NCBI GenBank assembly: GCA_947498325.1
Contig: CANMKE010000029.1
Coordinates: 1 to 63,037 of the forward strand
DNA: 63,037 nucleotides
Source of the DNA: an uncultured Persicobacter sp.
Lineage (GTDB): Bacteria; Bacteroidota; Bacteroidia; Cytophagales; Cyclobacteriaceae
Direction: 5' to 3'
Shown here piece by piece: positions 7,247 through 15,637 of the stretch. How positions within the stretch are numbered: the first letter of the stretch is position 1; each line of letters begins with the position of its first letter. The translations under genes were made by a program, and so were the position numbers. The notes beneath the pieces were generated by a model, which searched no databases, was not told where the DNA came from, and saw only the letters and a list, made by a program, of their open reading frames with translations.

Positions 7247-9907
7247 CTACATCCCCCCAATCAGCTCTTTCGCTTTCTCAAGGGTGTAGGCTCCTGCTAC
7301 TTCTTTGGTTTCAAAAATCATGAAGTAGGCAAATTTATCACCGGCCAATCGTTCCCATTCTTCTCCCAATCGGCGTTTGGCTTCGCTATCTTCATTATTC
7401 AAATGGTCGCCTTTGGTTTCGATCAAAATGGTCGTTCCGGATTTGGTCTGCATGATAAAATCAGGGTAGTGATTACCGAAAAATCCATTGATAAAGAAGC
7501 CTTTTCCTCTTTCTAAATTTCTATGCCAAAATAGAATGTTTGAAGAAGTACCAAGCTCCCGTGCGACTTTCGCCTCAAAATTATTCATTGCCCCTTCTTT
7601 TTGATACAGGGAGTTCCCGACCGAGTTACCTTCCTTACCAGGGACAATCTCAGGATTCAATTGCCAATTGCCCTTGACACTGATTTTCTTCGCTTTGATC
7701 TGGTCAGCAAATTGCTGTTCGGCGTAATTGTCGGCCAACTGCTTGATTTTGGTTTTGATCTTTGCTGTATAGCTCCACTTGCGAACAATCACATCCCGCA
7801 TTTGCTCAGTGGTCATATCCTCTAAAACACGCCCGATGTACTTCTTAATCTCTTGATCGGTAATCGGCATCATATTACCAATAACGCCCATAATCTGGTG
7901 GACAATATCGGTAATTTGACCTTCCTTTGGCTTGGCCAAAATATAATCCGCTATCGGATCCTTTACTGTCTCGTCCTCAATCTTAGTAAAGGCTGGACGA
8001 TATTCATTTTCTTTCTCTATATCAATCTTGAACAAGTCGGAAGAAATTTTATCAAAGTCAATATTAGCATCCGCTTTAGAAAGCTCAAAGCCCTTGAGCA
8101 ATGATTCTCTATTCAATAATACTTCTTCGGTATCGAAAAATCCTCCCGTATTGGCCTTGATAAAAAATTGAGGAAAGTGGATCTCTGAGATCTTCTCCTT
8201 ATGCGCTTCCTTGACTTTATAGCGTTTAACTTTATCGCCCATTTCTTGAAGAATATAATTATCAGTTGGTTGTTGCTCCTGTTTTTTAATCTCCTCCTCA
8301 AATCTTCGGCTCTGTTCTTTCGCTATGGCTTCAATCTCATCAACAGCGGTTGTCGTCGTTGTGGTGGTTTCCGTAGGTTCCTCTTTTTCATCCGTATTCG
8401 GCACAAAAGTTACCCTTCCCGTATCGAAAGTATCTTCCTCTTCTTCCACTACATTGTTTTGTTCCTCTTGCGCTTCCGGCTTAGAGAAATCTATCGGCAT
8501 GGTTCCTTTTTCCGGCGGTTTTGGGGCTTCCACCATCTTATCAACTTTGCGGTAATCATCTCCACTAAAGCCGGAGGCTTGCAACCCCTTGACAATGCTT
8601 TGTAAGGTTTCGTTGAATTTGGCAGAAGCCGTGAGTACATACGATAGATTTAGTTGGTCTGCTTGGTGCTTCTGCACATAAGGCTGACGCAATACCCGAC
8701 CCAAAATCTGCTCTACGTCCACCGCACTCGACTTATCGGCTAAGGATGCCAAAATATAGGCAAAAGGACAATCCCAGCCCTCCTTCAGGGCATTAATGGT
8801 AATGATGTAGCGAACCTCACAATCCCTACTCATCAAATTAATCCCTTTGAGCTCATCAATATTGGCGGTTTTGATCTTGATTTGTGCTTCCGGAATACCT
8901 ACTTTCAACAATTGCTCTTTCAGCTTCTCGAAAGTGGTATTATCATTTCTGGTCTTGGGCTGTGCCTGAAACAAAACAATCGGACGGATGTATTTCCCGC
9001 CATTTTCCTCTTGTTTCTTCGCCTGCATTTCCAGCTTGCGTTGCAAATGAAGCGCATTGTTGATGACTTCCGTTTTGTCATGGTTATTATATACAATGAC
9101 CGGAAGTTTGACCATATTCGCTTTTTTGAGCTCAATGGCCGGCACCATGCTGATAATATTACTGTTTTTCTTAGGCGTAGCAGTCAAGTCCAGAATGCAG
9201 GAAGGGTTCAGGTTTTTGAGCATATCCACACTCAAATCACTTTCTGCATTATGGCTTTCATCCACCACCAAGACTGGCTTCAGGTTACGCAACACATTGA
9301 TTAATGCTGAATCATCGACATCTTCCAAAGCATGTTTATTGTTCGTCGAAACGAAGGATTCCAGCTGACCATTCTCCTGATACACCTTTCGATCTTCTTT
9401 GTTCTTCGCTCGCAAACTGGCGAAGCTCATCACCACCACACTCAACTGATCTTTGACCACCGTCGGGTTAAAATTGGTACCCTGCAACAAGTCCTCTTTT
9501 TTGTAAACCTCAACCCGATGATTGAAAAGGGCATTGAGCTTTTGGCGGTAGGGGTGATCCGGATTTGAAAGCGTATCCACGGCCTGCTGTAAAAGGTTAC
9601 TCCACGGCACCAACCAAATCACCACTTTCGGTTGCTTGGAATCGTAAGCCGAAAAAATCGTATGCAAAGCATTCACGGCAATAAAGGTTTTTCCTCCAGC
9701 CGTCGGTACTTTCACACAAACGTGTGCCGATTTTGGCACATTGTTTTTATAGGGTTGCATCCCTGTTCCATCCAAAGCGTTATAAGGACCAATCTTCTTT
9801 TCCCAAAATTGATTAAAAGCCGTCGCTACATTTTGTTCTTTTTGAACGTAGTCCAAATATTCCTCAAGATCATCAATGACTTGGCGTTGATAATTCTTTA
9901 ATTCCAT
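7247..9907 (-). CDS. res: Type III restriction enzyme, Res subunit
   Basis: This 886-residue subunit provides ATP-dependent translocation and DNA cleavage for a type III restriction system. The superfamily 2 helicase core is seen as PTAGGKT (68-74, Walker A), VVDESHN (about 212-218, DEAD-like box), LDLTATP and INALKEGWDCPFAYI, and the motif VI region is VEQILGRVLRQPY. The C-terminal nuclease has the PD-(D/E)xK pattern HYPDFIMQ...LIETKGDHL near residue 830. A low-complexity Glu/Thr-rich linker (about 490-530, with a Thr run) lies between the two. The start is 3 bases after the stop of the methyltransferase gene, so the pair is co-translated. All key motifs look intact and the system is probably active. 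Confidence 0.93.
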   Translation of the reverse strand: MELKNYQRQVIDDLEEYLDYVQKEQNVATAFNQFWEKKIGPYNALDGTGMQPYKNNVPKSAHVCVKVPTAGGKTFIAVNALHTIFSAYDSKQPKVVIWLVPWSNLLQQAVDTLSNPDHPYRQKLNALFNHRVEVYKKEDLLQGTNFNPTVVKDQLSVVVMSFASLRAKNKEDRKVYQENGQLESFVSTNNKHALEDVDDSALINVLRNLKPVLVVDESHNAESDLSVDMLKNLNPSCILDLTATPKKNSNIISMVPAIELKKANMVKLPVIVYNNHDKTEVINNALHLQRKLEMQAKKQEENGGKYIRPIVLFQAQPKTRNDNTTFEKLKEQLLKVGIPEAQIKIKTANIDELKGINLMSRDCEVRYIITINALKEGWDCPFAYILASLADKSSAVDVEQILGRVLRQPYVQKHQADQLNLSYVLTASAKFNETLQSIVKGLQASGFSGDDYRKVDKMVEAPKPPEKGTMPIDFSKPEAQEEQNNVVEEEEDTFDTGRVTFVPNTDEKEEPTETTTTTTTAVDEIEAIAKEQSRRFEEEIKKQEQQPTDNYILQEMGDKVKRYKVKEAHKEKISEIHFPQFFIKANTGGFFDTEEVLLNRESLLKGFELSKADANIDFDKISSDLFKIDIEKENEYRPAFTKIEDETVKDPIADYILAKPKEGQITDIVHQIMGVIGNMMPITDQEIKKYIGRVLEDMTTEQMRDVIVRKWSYTAKIKTKIKQLADNYAEQQFADQIKAKKISVKGNWQLNPEIVPGKEGNSVGNSLYQKEGAMNNFEAKVARELGTSSNILFWHRNLERGKGFFINGFFGNHYPDFIMQTKSGTTILIETKGDHLNNEDSEAKRRLGEEWERLAGDKFAYFMIFETKEVAGAYTLEKAKELIGGM

Positions 9908-9910
9908 AGT

Positions 9911-11686
9911 TTAAAATTTGGTGATGTCCCGTGGTATTTTCTTGAAAATGATGTTATGCTTGGCCATGAAATCTTTAGGCAAAAGACAGTTGTCCGCATA
10001 AATAATGTATTGTCCCCCTTGGGTTTTTACAATATCCCCCAAATTATCAAAATCCAAAGTGGTTGCCTCCTGCTTCTCATAATAGAAGTAGTAAACTGTT
10101 TCCTCCTTTTTCCCTAAGAAATAAGGTTCAGCATTAGGGGGTATAAAAGACGATCGGGTTTCAGAAAACCAAATGTATTCCCTGATCTTGGCCTCGCCAA
10201 CGGCTTCATTCAGGTTATGGTCTTCATCAAAAAGTGGTAAGCCTAACTCATAGAAATCAAAGGATCCTCCGATACCTTCCATATAATCATCATACTCTTT
10301 GGTACCAATAACCTGAATAGTATTATCCACTAATTTGGGTTTGCTAATCTTGGCATATTCTTCTTTTTCCTCTGCCTCTGATATAGCCAACTGAGCTTCT
10401 TCGATGAAAACCTCAGCATTTGATAAGTTTTTAACTGTTAGCTTTTTGTGATATATCAATTCCTCTTTCTTGCCTACAAATGGATAACCTGAGGCTACTC
10501 TTTTTACACGCTCGGCAGTAGTTCTATTGGCATAATCTTCCATCTCAATCATGATGAATTTTCGATTACCGCCATCTTGCTTGTTGAGGTTTAATACAGC
10601 GTGGGCAGTGGTACCTGAACCGGCAAAGGAGTCAAGGATATACTCTGAATCGTTTACATAAAGTTGAATAATCCTCTCGATCAACCTCGAAGGCTTTGGT
10701 GTATCAAAAATTGTTGGAGAATTAAAAATTGCATTAAGTTCCTGTTTTCCTTCTTGATTATGACCTACTTCCGCATTAGGCCACCAAGTCCAAGAGGCAA
10801 CACCTTCTCTTTCATTTAGATATGTCTTCCTTCTTGGTACCCCATCACCATTTTTACCATACCACATTCGACCGTCCTTGTGCAGCTCATCATATACCGA
10901 TTCAATATTTTTCCAACATCTACCCTCAGCCGGCGTGTAAGTTTTCCCACTTGGGGTTGTGATACTATACATCTGATTTGGTCTAAAACCTTGCGCAGTA
11001 AAATCAGAAGAAACCCATGGTCCCTTAGGGTCATTGTCAGGATTTTTAAATGCATTACGTTGCTTTTCAGACGACGGTAGTTTGTTCAAATTCTCACGTA
11101 CCTTTTTCCAGCTCTTACCATATACAATTATATGTTCATGGCCGGCCCCTAAAGTAGCTCGTGCATCAGGTGATGTTCGTTTTTGCCATACAACATTTGC
11201 AACAAAATTTGATTTGCCAAAAATTTCATCCAAAACCAGACATAAAAAATGAACCTCAATATCATCTATTGAAATAAAGATAGCTCCATCGTCTGATAAC
11301 AACTTATACAAAAGTTTCAATCGAGGGTACATCATGCACAACCATTTATCGTGTCGGCTAAGGTCCTCACCATCTTTACCCACTACATCTCCCAACCATT
11401 TTTTGATTTTCGGGTGGTTCACATTATCATTATATACCCACTTTTCATTCCCTGTATTATAAGGAGGGTCAATATAGATACACTTAATTTTGCCTTCGTA
11501 TTCAGGCAATAGGCTTTTTAGGGCTTCCAAATTATCCCCATGAATAATTTTATTTCCGCTTTGGGTGGCCTCTTGCTGTTCCCCCTCTTCGGCAGTAAAA
11601 CCATATTTGTGTTCCAAAACTCGGTATGGTACCTCTTGGTGGTGGCTCACCACCTTATCTTTTCCTATCCAATTGAGCGTTGGCAT
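9911..11686 (-). CDS. mod: Type III DNA N6-adenine methyltransferase, Mod subunit
   Basis: This 591-residue protein methylates adenine at the recognition site and supplies site specificity for the Res partner. DPPYNTG (catalytic motif IV, residues 73-79) comes before FAGSGTT (SAM-binding motif I, 354-360). That is the beta-class order typical of Mod proteins. The region between them, about 165-320, is the expected target recognition domain. No simple-sequence repeat suggesting phase variation is visible in the gene. It sits between a small XRE regulator (2-base gap) and res (3-base gap) in a tight three-gene operon. The recognition sequence cannot be read from the protein. Confidence 0.93.
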   Translation of the reverse strand: MPTLNWIGKDKVVSHHQEVPYRVLEHKYGFTAEEGEQQEATQSGNKIIHGDNLEALKSLLPEYEGKIKCIYIDPPYNTGNEKWVYNDNVNHPKIKKWLGDVVGKDGEDLSRHDKWLCMMYPRLKLLYKLLSDDGAIFISIDDIEVHFLCLVLDEIFGKSNFVANVVWQKRTSPDARATLGAGHEHIIVYGKSWKKVRENLNKLPSSEKQRNAFKNPDNDPKGPWVSSDFTAQGFRPNQMYSITTPSGKTYTPAEGRCWKNIESVYDELHKDGRMWYGKNGDGVPRRKTYLNEREGVASWTWWPNAEVGHNQEGKQELNAIFNSPTIFDTPKPSRLIERIIQLYVNDSEYILDSFAGSGTTAHAVLNLNKQDGGNRKFIMIEMEDYANRTTAERVKRVASGYPFVGKKEELIYHKKLTVKNLSNAEVFIEEAQLAISEAEEKEEYAKISKPKLVDNTIQVIGTKEYDDYMEGIGGSFDFYELGLPLFDEDHNLNEAVGEAKIREYIWFSETRSSFIPPNAEPYFLGKKEETVYYFYYEKQEATTLDFDNLGDIVKTQGGQYIIYADNCLLPKDFMAKHNIIFKKIPRDITKF

Positions 11687-11688
11687 AT

Positions 11689-11889
11689 TTAGTTCTTTTC
11701 TTTATTCGAGATGATTAATTCCTTCACGTCCACATCCAGTATTTCCGCTATGGCCATCAATACCTCCAAGCGGGGTTGTTGCCGGTTTTGCGCATAGGCA
11801 TTCACCATATTATAGCTTTTGCCAAGCTTTTCAGCCAACCAAATCTGCTTAATACCTTTCTGCTCCAATACTTCTTTTATCCTATTCAT
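11689..11889 (-). CDS. XRE-family regulator of the restriction operon
   Basis: This 66-residue protein is a single Cro/C1-type helix-turn-helix: MNRIKEVLEQKGIKQIWLAEKL then GKSYNMVNAYAQNRQQPRLE and a closing helix ending in LDVDVKELI. The ATG at 11889 is chosen because the upstream extension of the frame does not look like protein and the HTH fold starts right there. It is two bases upstream of mod on the same strand. By analogy with controller proteins of type II systems it probably autoregulates and times expression of mod and res. Such a partner is less usual for type III systems. The operator was not identified, although TTTCCTCA repeats lie 165-395 bases upstream. Confidence 0.8.
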   Translation of the reverse strand: MNRIKEVLEQKGIKQIWLAEKLGKSYNMVNAYAQNRQQPRLEVLMAIAEILDVDVKELIISNKEKN

Positions 11890-12054
11890 GACAGACGTGT
11901 TTGTTCGGCAACTAAAATAATCATTCCCTCTAAAACATCTCAAAAAATGGTGAGTAAAATACAAGAAATTTACGCAGTCGGTCATCTTCAGGGATGACTA
12001 TGCTATTATTGGTTGAACACTTCCTTCTTCCAGTTATCTCATCTTCTACACCTA

Positions 12055-12104
12055 TTTCCTCAAAAACACCACCTTTTCCTCACCATCTTTGAGTTGTTTC
12101 CTCA
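12055..12104. repeat. Three phased TTTCCTCA direct repeats
   Basis: TTTCCTCA occurs at 12055, 12075 and 12097, spaced 20 and 22 bases, close to two helical turns each, and again at 12274. The third and fourth copies share the longer core GTTTCCTCAAT. They lie in the roughly 570-base gap between the XRE regulator and the recombinase. They could be operator sites for the XRE protein or arm-type sites for the recombinase. Nothing else was recognised in this gap except the inverted repeat at 12271-12379 and the terminator at 12407. Confidence 0.5.
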
Positions 12105-12270
12105 ATTTTAAGGCTTAAAATCATATAACTATTCTAACAATTATTGTCTTTTAAATAAAACACACCTGCTACCCAACGCCTACAAACCACTTATAAAACC
12201 ATTAATAGTACCTTTTATAAATATTCCGATATGACTGTTCTAATAATCGCTAAATAATTGTACTATTCTC

Positions 12271-12379
12271 GTGTTTCCTCAATATAATTGCACTGTTTGA
12301 GTGGCTACACGCCAAAACAGACGATCAGAGCGGTTTTAAAGTACAATTTACGTTTTTAGCCCTGAGGAAGAGGAAACAC
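12271..12379. repeat. Perfect 10-bp inverted repeat, 89 bases apart
   Basis: GTGTTTCCTC at 12271-12280 is repeated in inverse orientation as GAGGAAACAC at 12370-12379. It contains the same TTTCCTC core as the direct repeats to the left. The position just downstream of the recombinase gene is where an attachment region with arm sites would be expected, but no core att sequence or second copy was found in the window. Confidence 0.45.
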
Positions 12380-12406
12380 AAAACAAGGGTTGGCCATAGT
12401 ACAGAC

Positions 12407-12440
12407 AAAAAAATCATCACCGCTTTAGAGAGGTGATGAT
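12407..12440 (-). terminator. Terminator of the recombinase gene
   Basis: On the minus strand ATCATCACC pairs perfectly with GGTGATGAT across a 10-base loop, followed by a run of T. It lies 20 bases past the recombinase stop codon. Confidence 0.85.
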
Positions 12441-12459
12441 CTTTCCTAACCCAAGTTAC

Positions 12460-13554
12460 CTAAAAACTTGGTAATTCTATTTCTTGGTCCTCATCATCGA
12501 GCAACAAACCCAAATCCCGAAGGTATCTATCGGTCATCAAAAGAGTACTATGACCATTCTGCCTTTGAATCAGCTTCACATCACTTGTCATTTTATACAA
12601 CTCAATATTCCCAGTGTGTTTCCAACTATACAAGGTAAGCCCACTATCTGTCAAGTTCAATTTTTGCAACACCTTCCGGTGTCTTAACCACAGACTTTGA
12701 GGTCGCATGGGGAATTTACCAAAAGTCTTGTTTCTCGCCACCAAAAAATCCTCCGCATCTGCGCCATCAAAATACTGTTCTAATTCTAATTTCAACTTTG
12801 CATTGAAGCGAGGGTATTTGGCTATTTTGGTTTTTGAAATATTCTTAGAAACATTAATTCGACATCTTTCAAAATCAATATGTTTCTTTTTAAGTTGAGC
12901 AATTTCATTTGGCCGTAAAAAACATTGATAAATCAAAAGTACTACAATCAATAGTTGTTTGTCATCATCTCGGATTTGTTCAAATACCATCTTCTTCTGA
13001 GCATCAGTATATGGCTTATGGCCTTCGGGAGTGGCCACCAATAACTTTATCCCAACAAAAGGATTCTCCTTAATATAACCAAAACGAAAGAAGCGATCAA
13101 AGACCGCTTTTAACCATAATAGATACGCATTTCGGGAGTTTATACTGTTCTGCTGTTCATTGATTAGGTAGGATAAAAATCGCAAAGCATCACTCTGCGT
13201 GACAGAATTAAGCTTGCGGTTAGGCTCATTTAGAAAAAAAATAAATTTTTTTAGGCTTGATTGATAACAATTTTCAGTGGTTTGGCGCACTTCCCCCTTG
13301 TACATTGATAATGCAATTTCATTTGCACTATTCAAATTTATGATAGGTTTCGAACCTTTGGGAGGACTAATTTCTATGGATAAGGAATTATTTTTAAAAT
13401 CACGAATAAGACTTTCTATATACCCCTCCTTATCACTCTCAGAGGGGTATTTCTTGTTGCTTATCCATTTTCTTTTTTTACCTGTGACATTCCAAAACTC
13501 GACAAACCACCTTCTATCATCACCATCCGGATAACGTTGAATTCTAAATTTCAT
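12460..13554 (-). CDS. Tyrosine recombinase / integrase
   Basis: This protein of about 364 residues catalyses site-specific strand exchange. The catalytic domain is seen as CFLRPNEIAQLKKKHID (first Arg), YSWKHTGN (box II, with Lys where Arg is usual and Tyr in place of the first His, a variant common in Bacteroidota enzymes) and NGHSTLLMTDRYL (box II His and the nucleophilic Tyr). The N-terminal SAM-like core-binding domain spans about 90-185. The ATG at 13554 (MKFRIQRYPDGDDRR) is preferred over a TTG 24 codons upstream because that extension is not protein-like. The gene marks the right end of the accessory region and may have mobilised the restriction operon. No matching att pair was found. 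Confidence 0.88.
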   Translation of the reverse strand: MKFRIQRYPDGDDRRWFVEFWNVTGKKRKWISNKKYPSESDKEGYIESLIRDFKNNSLSIEISPPKGSKPIINLNSANEIALSMYKGEVRQTTENCYQSSLKKFIFFLNEPNRKLNSVTQSDALRFLSYLINEQQNSINSRNAYLLWLKAVFDRFFRFGYIKENPFVGIKLLVATPEGHKPYTDAQKKMVFEQIRDDDKQLLIVVLLIYQCFLRPNEIAQLKKKHIDFERCRINVSKNISKTKIAKYPRFNAKLKLELEQYFDGADAEDFLVARNKTFGKFPMRPQSLWLRHRKVLQKLNLTDSGLTLYSWKHTGNIELYKMTSDVKLIQRQNGHSTLLMTDRYLRDLGLLLDDEDQEIELPSF

Positions 13555-13642
13555 TACATTTTTTTGTGATATAAAATTTAGTATCAAACCCTCAAAAATA
13601 GTGCTAATAGTCCTCAATGAGGGCAATCCAACTAACCCACCA

Positions 13643-14605
13643 TTAATCTTCTTGTTGTTCCATCATCTCGTGAATAGACTGAACATTCCAGTGTGACATT
13701 TCATAATTGATATCCTCATCGGATATGTTGGTAACTTCATAACCATATGTGGTACCCTTTTTCTTGTCCTTCCCATTCATTTCCATAATGAATCCCGTAG
13801 GGGCATCCTTGAGGTCAAAGGTTTTTGAGCGCTTCTTCGACTGCTTGGCAAAGGTGCTGAAGAAGGGCGAGTTGTCGTGCTCAAAATCTGGTGCAATCCA
13901 AAATTCCCCCTGATGTTCATCGCTGTCAAGCATATAATGCTCACACTCATAGCCGTGAATATTTTTTGTTTTCCCCGTCTTCACAAAAGCCACTTCAGTC
14001 CCTGGGGTTTCCCCTTTTTCCATCGCCTCCTCATATTGGGCATCAATAGCATCCTGTGTCATCTGATCCATATCCATCGCCATGGCCACGCCTGATTTCT
14101 CTCCCCGCTCCTCATTCAAGGAAATTACTGCCTTATTATTGGTGTCATATATAAAAACACTGCGGTCGTCTTTCTTTTTGTTATTCGGCGACAGCATGGC
14201 CATTCCCCAATGGGTTGCATCATCATGAGGAATCAATAAATGCAGGTGATTTTCCTCCACTTTCCCTTTCTTGGAAGTATTGGTCACCTTCATTTCAACC
14301 TGTCGGTCAAAGGCATAATATTTCTGATATTCCACCGGCTCATTGATGGCCTTCATCATCCCAAAAAACTTCCCCGCCTTCTGTCGGTCATAAGCCTGCT
14401 CTTTGGTGGCATCTTTCTTGGCTTTTTTCTTTTTACCGAAGAAAAAGTTCCCCACTTTTTCCAGCCCAGTGTCTATACTGTCATCGGTTTTATTGTCGGG
14501 ATTTTCAACACGATCCCCCTGCGTTTCTGTATTTCCTGAATTATCCTGTGCATAGCTATTCATCGCCAACAGCGAGACCACCACCACAACCCAAAGCTTT
14601 TTCAT
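13643..14605 (-). CDS. Secreted DUF4412-type protein
   Basis: This 320-residue protein begins with the signal peptide MKKLWVVVVVSLLAMNSYAQ, so it acts in the envelope or outside. The C-terminal half, with KTKNIHGYECEHYMLDS...GEFWIAPD, matches the conserved strand pattern of DUF4412, a family of unknown role in Bacteroidota. A Lys-rich patch (GKKKKAKKDATK, about 55-67) and several acidic stretches make the protein highly charged. It is a single gene between the recombinase and a short basic protein, and its base composition is that of the chromosome and not of the AT-rich region to its left. The substrate and partner are unknown. Confidence 0.8.
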   Translation of the reverse strand: MKKLWVVVVVSLLAMNSYAQDNSGNTETQGDRVENPDNKTDDSIDTGLEKVGNFFFGKKKKAKKDATKEQAYDRQKAGKFFGMMKAINEPVEYQKYYAFDRQVEMKVTNTSKKGKVEENHLHLLIPHDDATHWGMAMLSPNNKKKDDRSVFIYDTNNKAVISLNEERGEKSGVAMAMDMDQMTQDAIDAQYEEAMEKGETPGTEVAFVKTGKTKNIHGYECEHYMLDSDEHQGEFWIAPDFEHDNSPFFSTFAKQSKKRSKTFDLKDAPTGFIMEMNGKDKKKGTTYGYEVTNISDEDINYEMSHWNVQSIHEMMEQQED

Positions 14606-14740
14606 GATCCTAAATTTTGCTGGTTACAACAGCATAAAACTTAAAATAGCCCGAATGTTGCCGATTTGCCCCAACAAAGCGCACATTCAAAACATAAGAC
14701 AATAAAAAGCCCCAATTATCCCCGATAATTTTGGGCAAAT

Positions 14741-14768
14741 AAAAAAGACGACCTTGCGGATCGCCTTT
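14741..14768 (-). terminator. Terminator after the 60-residue gene
   Basis: On the minus strand AAAGGCGA pairs with TCGTCTTT (one G-T pair) and is followed by T residues. It starts 13 bases past the stop codon of the gene at 14781. A second weaker hairpin, GCCC...GGGC, lies just beyond it at about 14709-14736. Confidence 0.7.
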
Positions 14769-14780
14769 AGCTGAACGGTT

Positions 14781-14963
14781 TTATAAGTACTCTCTTCGAC
14801 CCTTGATCATCGACAAGTCAAAGTCTTCTTCATTGCCATCATCCTGATCGAAATAGCTCCGTTTGGATTTTGGCACTTTGTTTCTTTTTGAAGCCTGGCG
14901 TCCACCATCTTCATTTCCATACCATTGGGCGTCTGTTCTTTTTTTGCCCGCTTTATTTTTCAT
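14781..14963 (-). CDS. Small highly charged protein, 60 residues
   Basis: This 60-residue protein has a basic first half (MKNKAGKKRTDAQWYGNE... ASKRNKVPKSKRSYF) and an acidic stretch (DQDDGNEEDFDLSMIKGRREYL). It has no hydrophobic core, signal peptide or cysteine and is probably disordered or bound to nucleic acid or ribosomes. A proper terminator follows and the start codon is well separated from its neighbours, so it is likely a real gene. No family was recognised. Confidence 0.6.
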   Translation of the reverse strand: MKNKAGKKRTDAQWYGNEDGGRQASKRNKVPKSKRSYFDQDDGNEEDFDLSMIKGRREYL

Positions 14964-15192
14964 GCTGGGGGAAAAATTAAAAAAAACTATAAATATGTTT
15001 AAGTGTCAAACACTCCTCAATTATACATAAATAATCCTTTTACAAAAACAATAATCTGACAAAAATACGCCTCTTTTTTAGTGGCTGAATGATCGCTACA
15101 ATCTGTACTGATGACCTCATTAAGGGGGTCTTTCAGCCTAAGAATAATTTTTTGTCAGAATATATTACATCAACCTTACCTGGTGAGGGTGC

Positions 15193-15438
15193 TTAGATTT
15201 GTGTATGTCGTAATTTCTGCTGAAAAGCCATCTCAAGATCTCCAACGGTTTTCATTGCAAAGTCACTTTCTGGATCGAGGTTAATGCCGAAAAGTGTTTC
15301 CAATTTATGGATCACCCGATTGAGCGATTCCTCTCCCAAATTACAATCTTCGCTAAGGCTTAATTCTGGGTGGATTTTTTCCAAGTCCCAAAGCGTTTCC
15401 TGAGAAACGGTCAATTTTACGCCATAAGATACATTCAT
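15193..15438 (-). CDS. Acyl-carrier-protein-like small protein
   Basis: This 81-residue acidic protein resembles an acyl carrier protein in its second half. GEESLNRVIHKLETLFGINL corresponds to the G-x-D-S-L-D...E-x-x-F-G-I region of carrier proteins, and SDFAMKTVGDLEMAFQQKL to their TVGD-containing last helices. The serine that carries phosphopantetheine is kept (Ser39 by count), but the Asp before it is Glu. The N-terminal 25 residues (MNVSYGVKLTVSQETLWDL) do not follow the usual first helix. No synthase, ligase or phosphopantetheinyl transferase is next to it. It may be a specialised carrier or a fold relative without the cofactor. Confidence 0.6.
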   Translation of the reverse strand: MNVSYGVKLTVSQETLWDLEKIHPELSLSEDCNLGEESLNRVIHKLETLFGINLDPESDFAMKTVGDLEMAFQQKLRHTQI

Positions 15439-15573
15439 AGGTCTGTGTGGTCAAGTATAAAAATTAATTACGTTAGCATTAAAATGCAAAATAATTATTA
15501 AAACATCAACATCGGCCTATAATTATTAACAAAAACACAACCGCTCGTCATATATTGATCATCTTGAAACCAA

Positions 15574-15607
15574 AAAAAACCGACGAGTTTCTACCCATCG
15601 GTTTTTT
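15574..15607 (-). terminator. Terminator of the X-Pro aminopeptidase gene
   Basis: On the minus strand AAAAAACCGATGG pairs with TCGTCGGTTTTTT (mismatches at the tip) and a run of T follows. It lies 31 bases past the aminopeptidase stop. Confidence 0.8.
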
Positions 15608-15637
15608 ATTAAATCTTGATGATTGTATTTTTCAGGC

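Noticed and set aside
8330-8420. Thr-run in res considered as a phase-variation repeat
   Set aside because: The codons are mixed (ACA, ACC, ACG and ACT) and not a simple nucleotide repeat, so slippage is unlikely.
8325-8555. Open frame on the plus strand rich in Val and Ser opposite the restriction gene
   Set aside because: It mirrors the low-complexity Thr/Glu linker of the Res subunit on the other strand and has no independent support.
12055-12379. Possible CRISPR-like array from repeated TTTCCTCA
   Set aside because: Repeats are only 8-11 bases, spacers are irregular and no cas gene is present.
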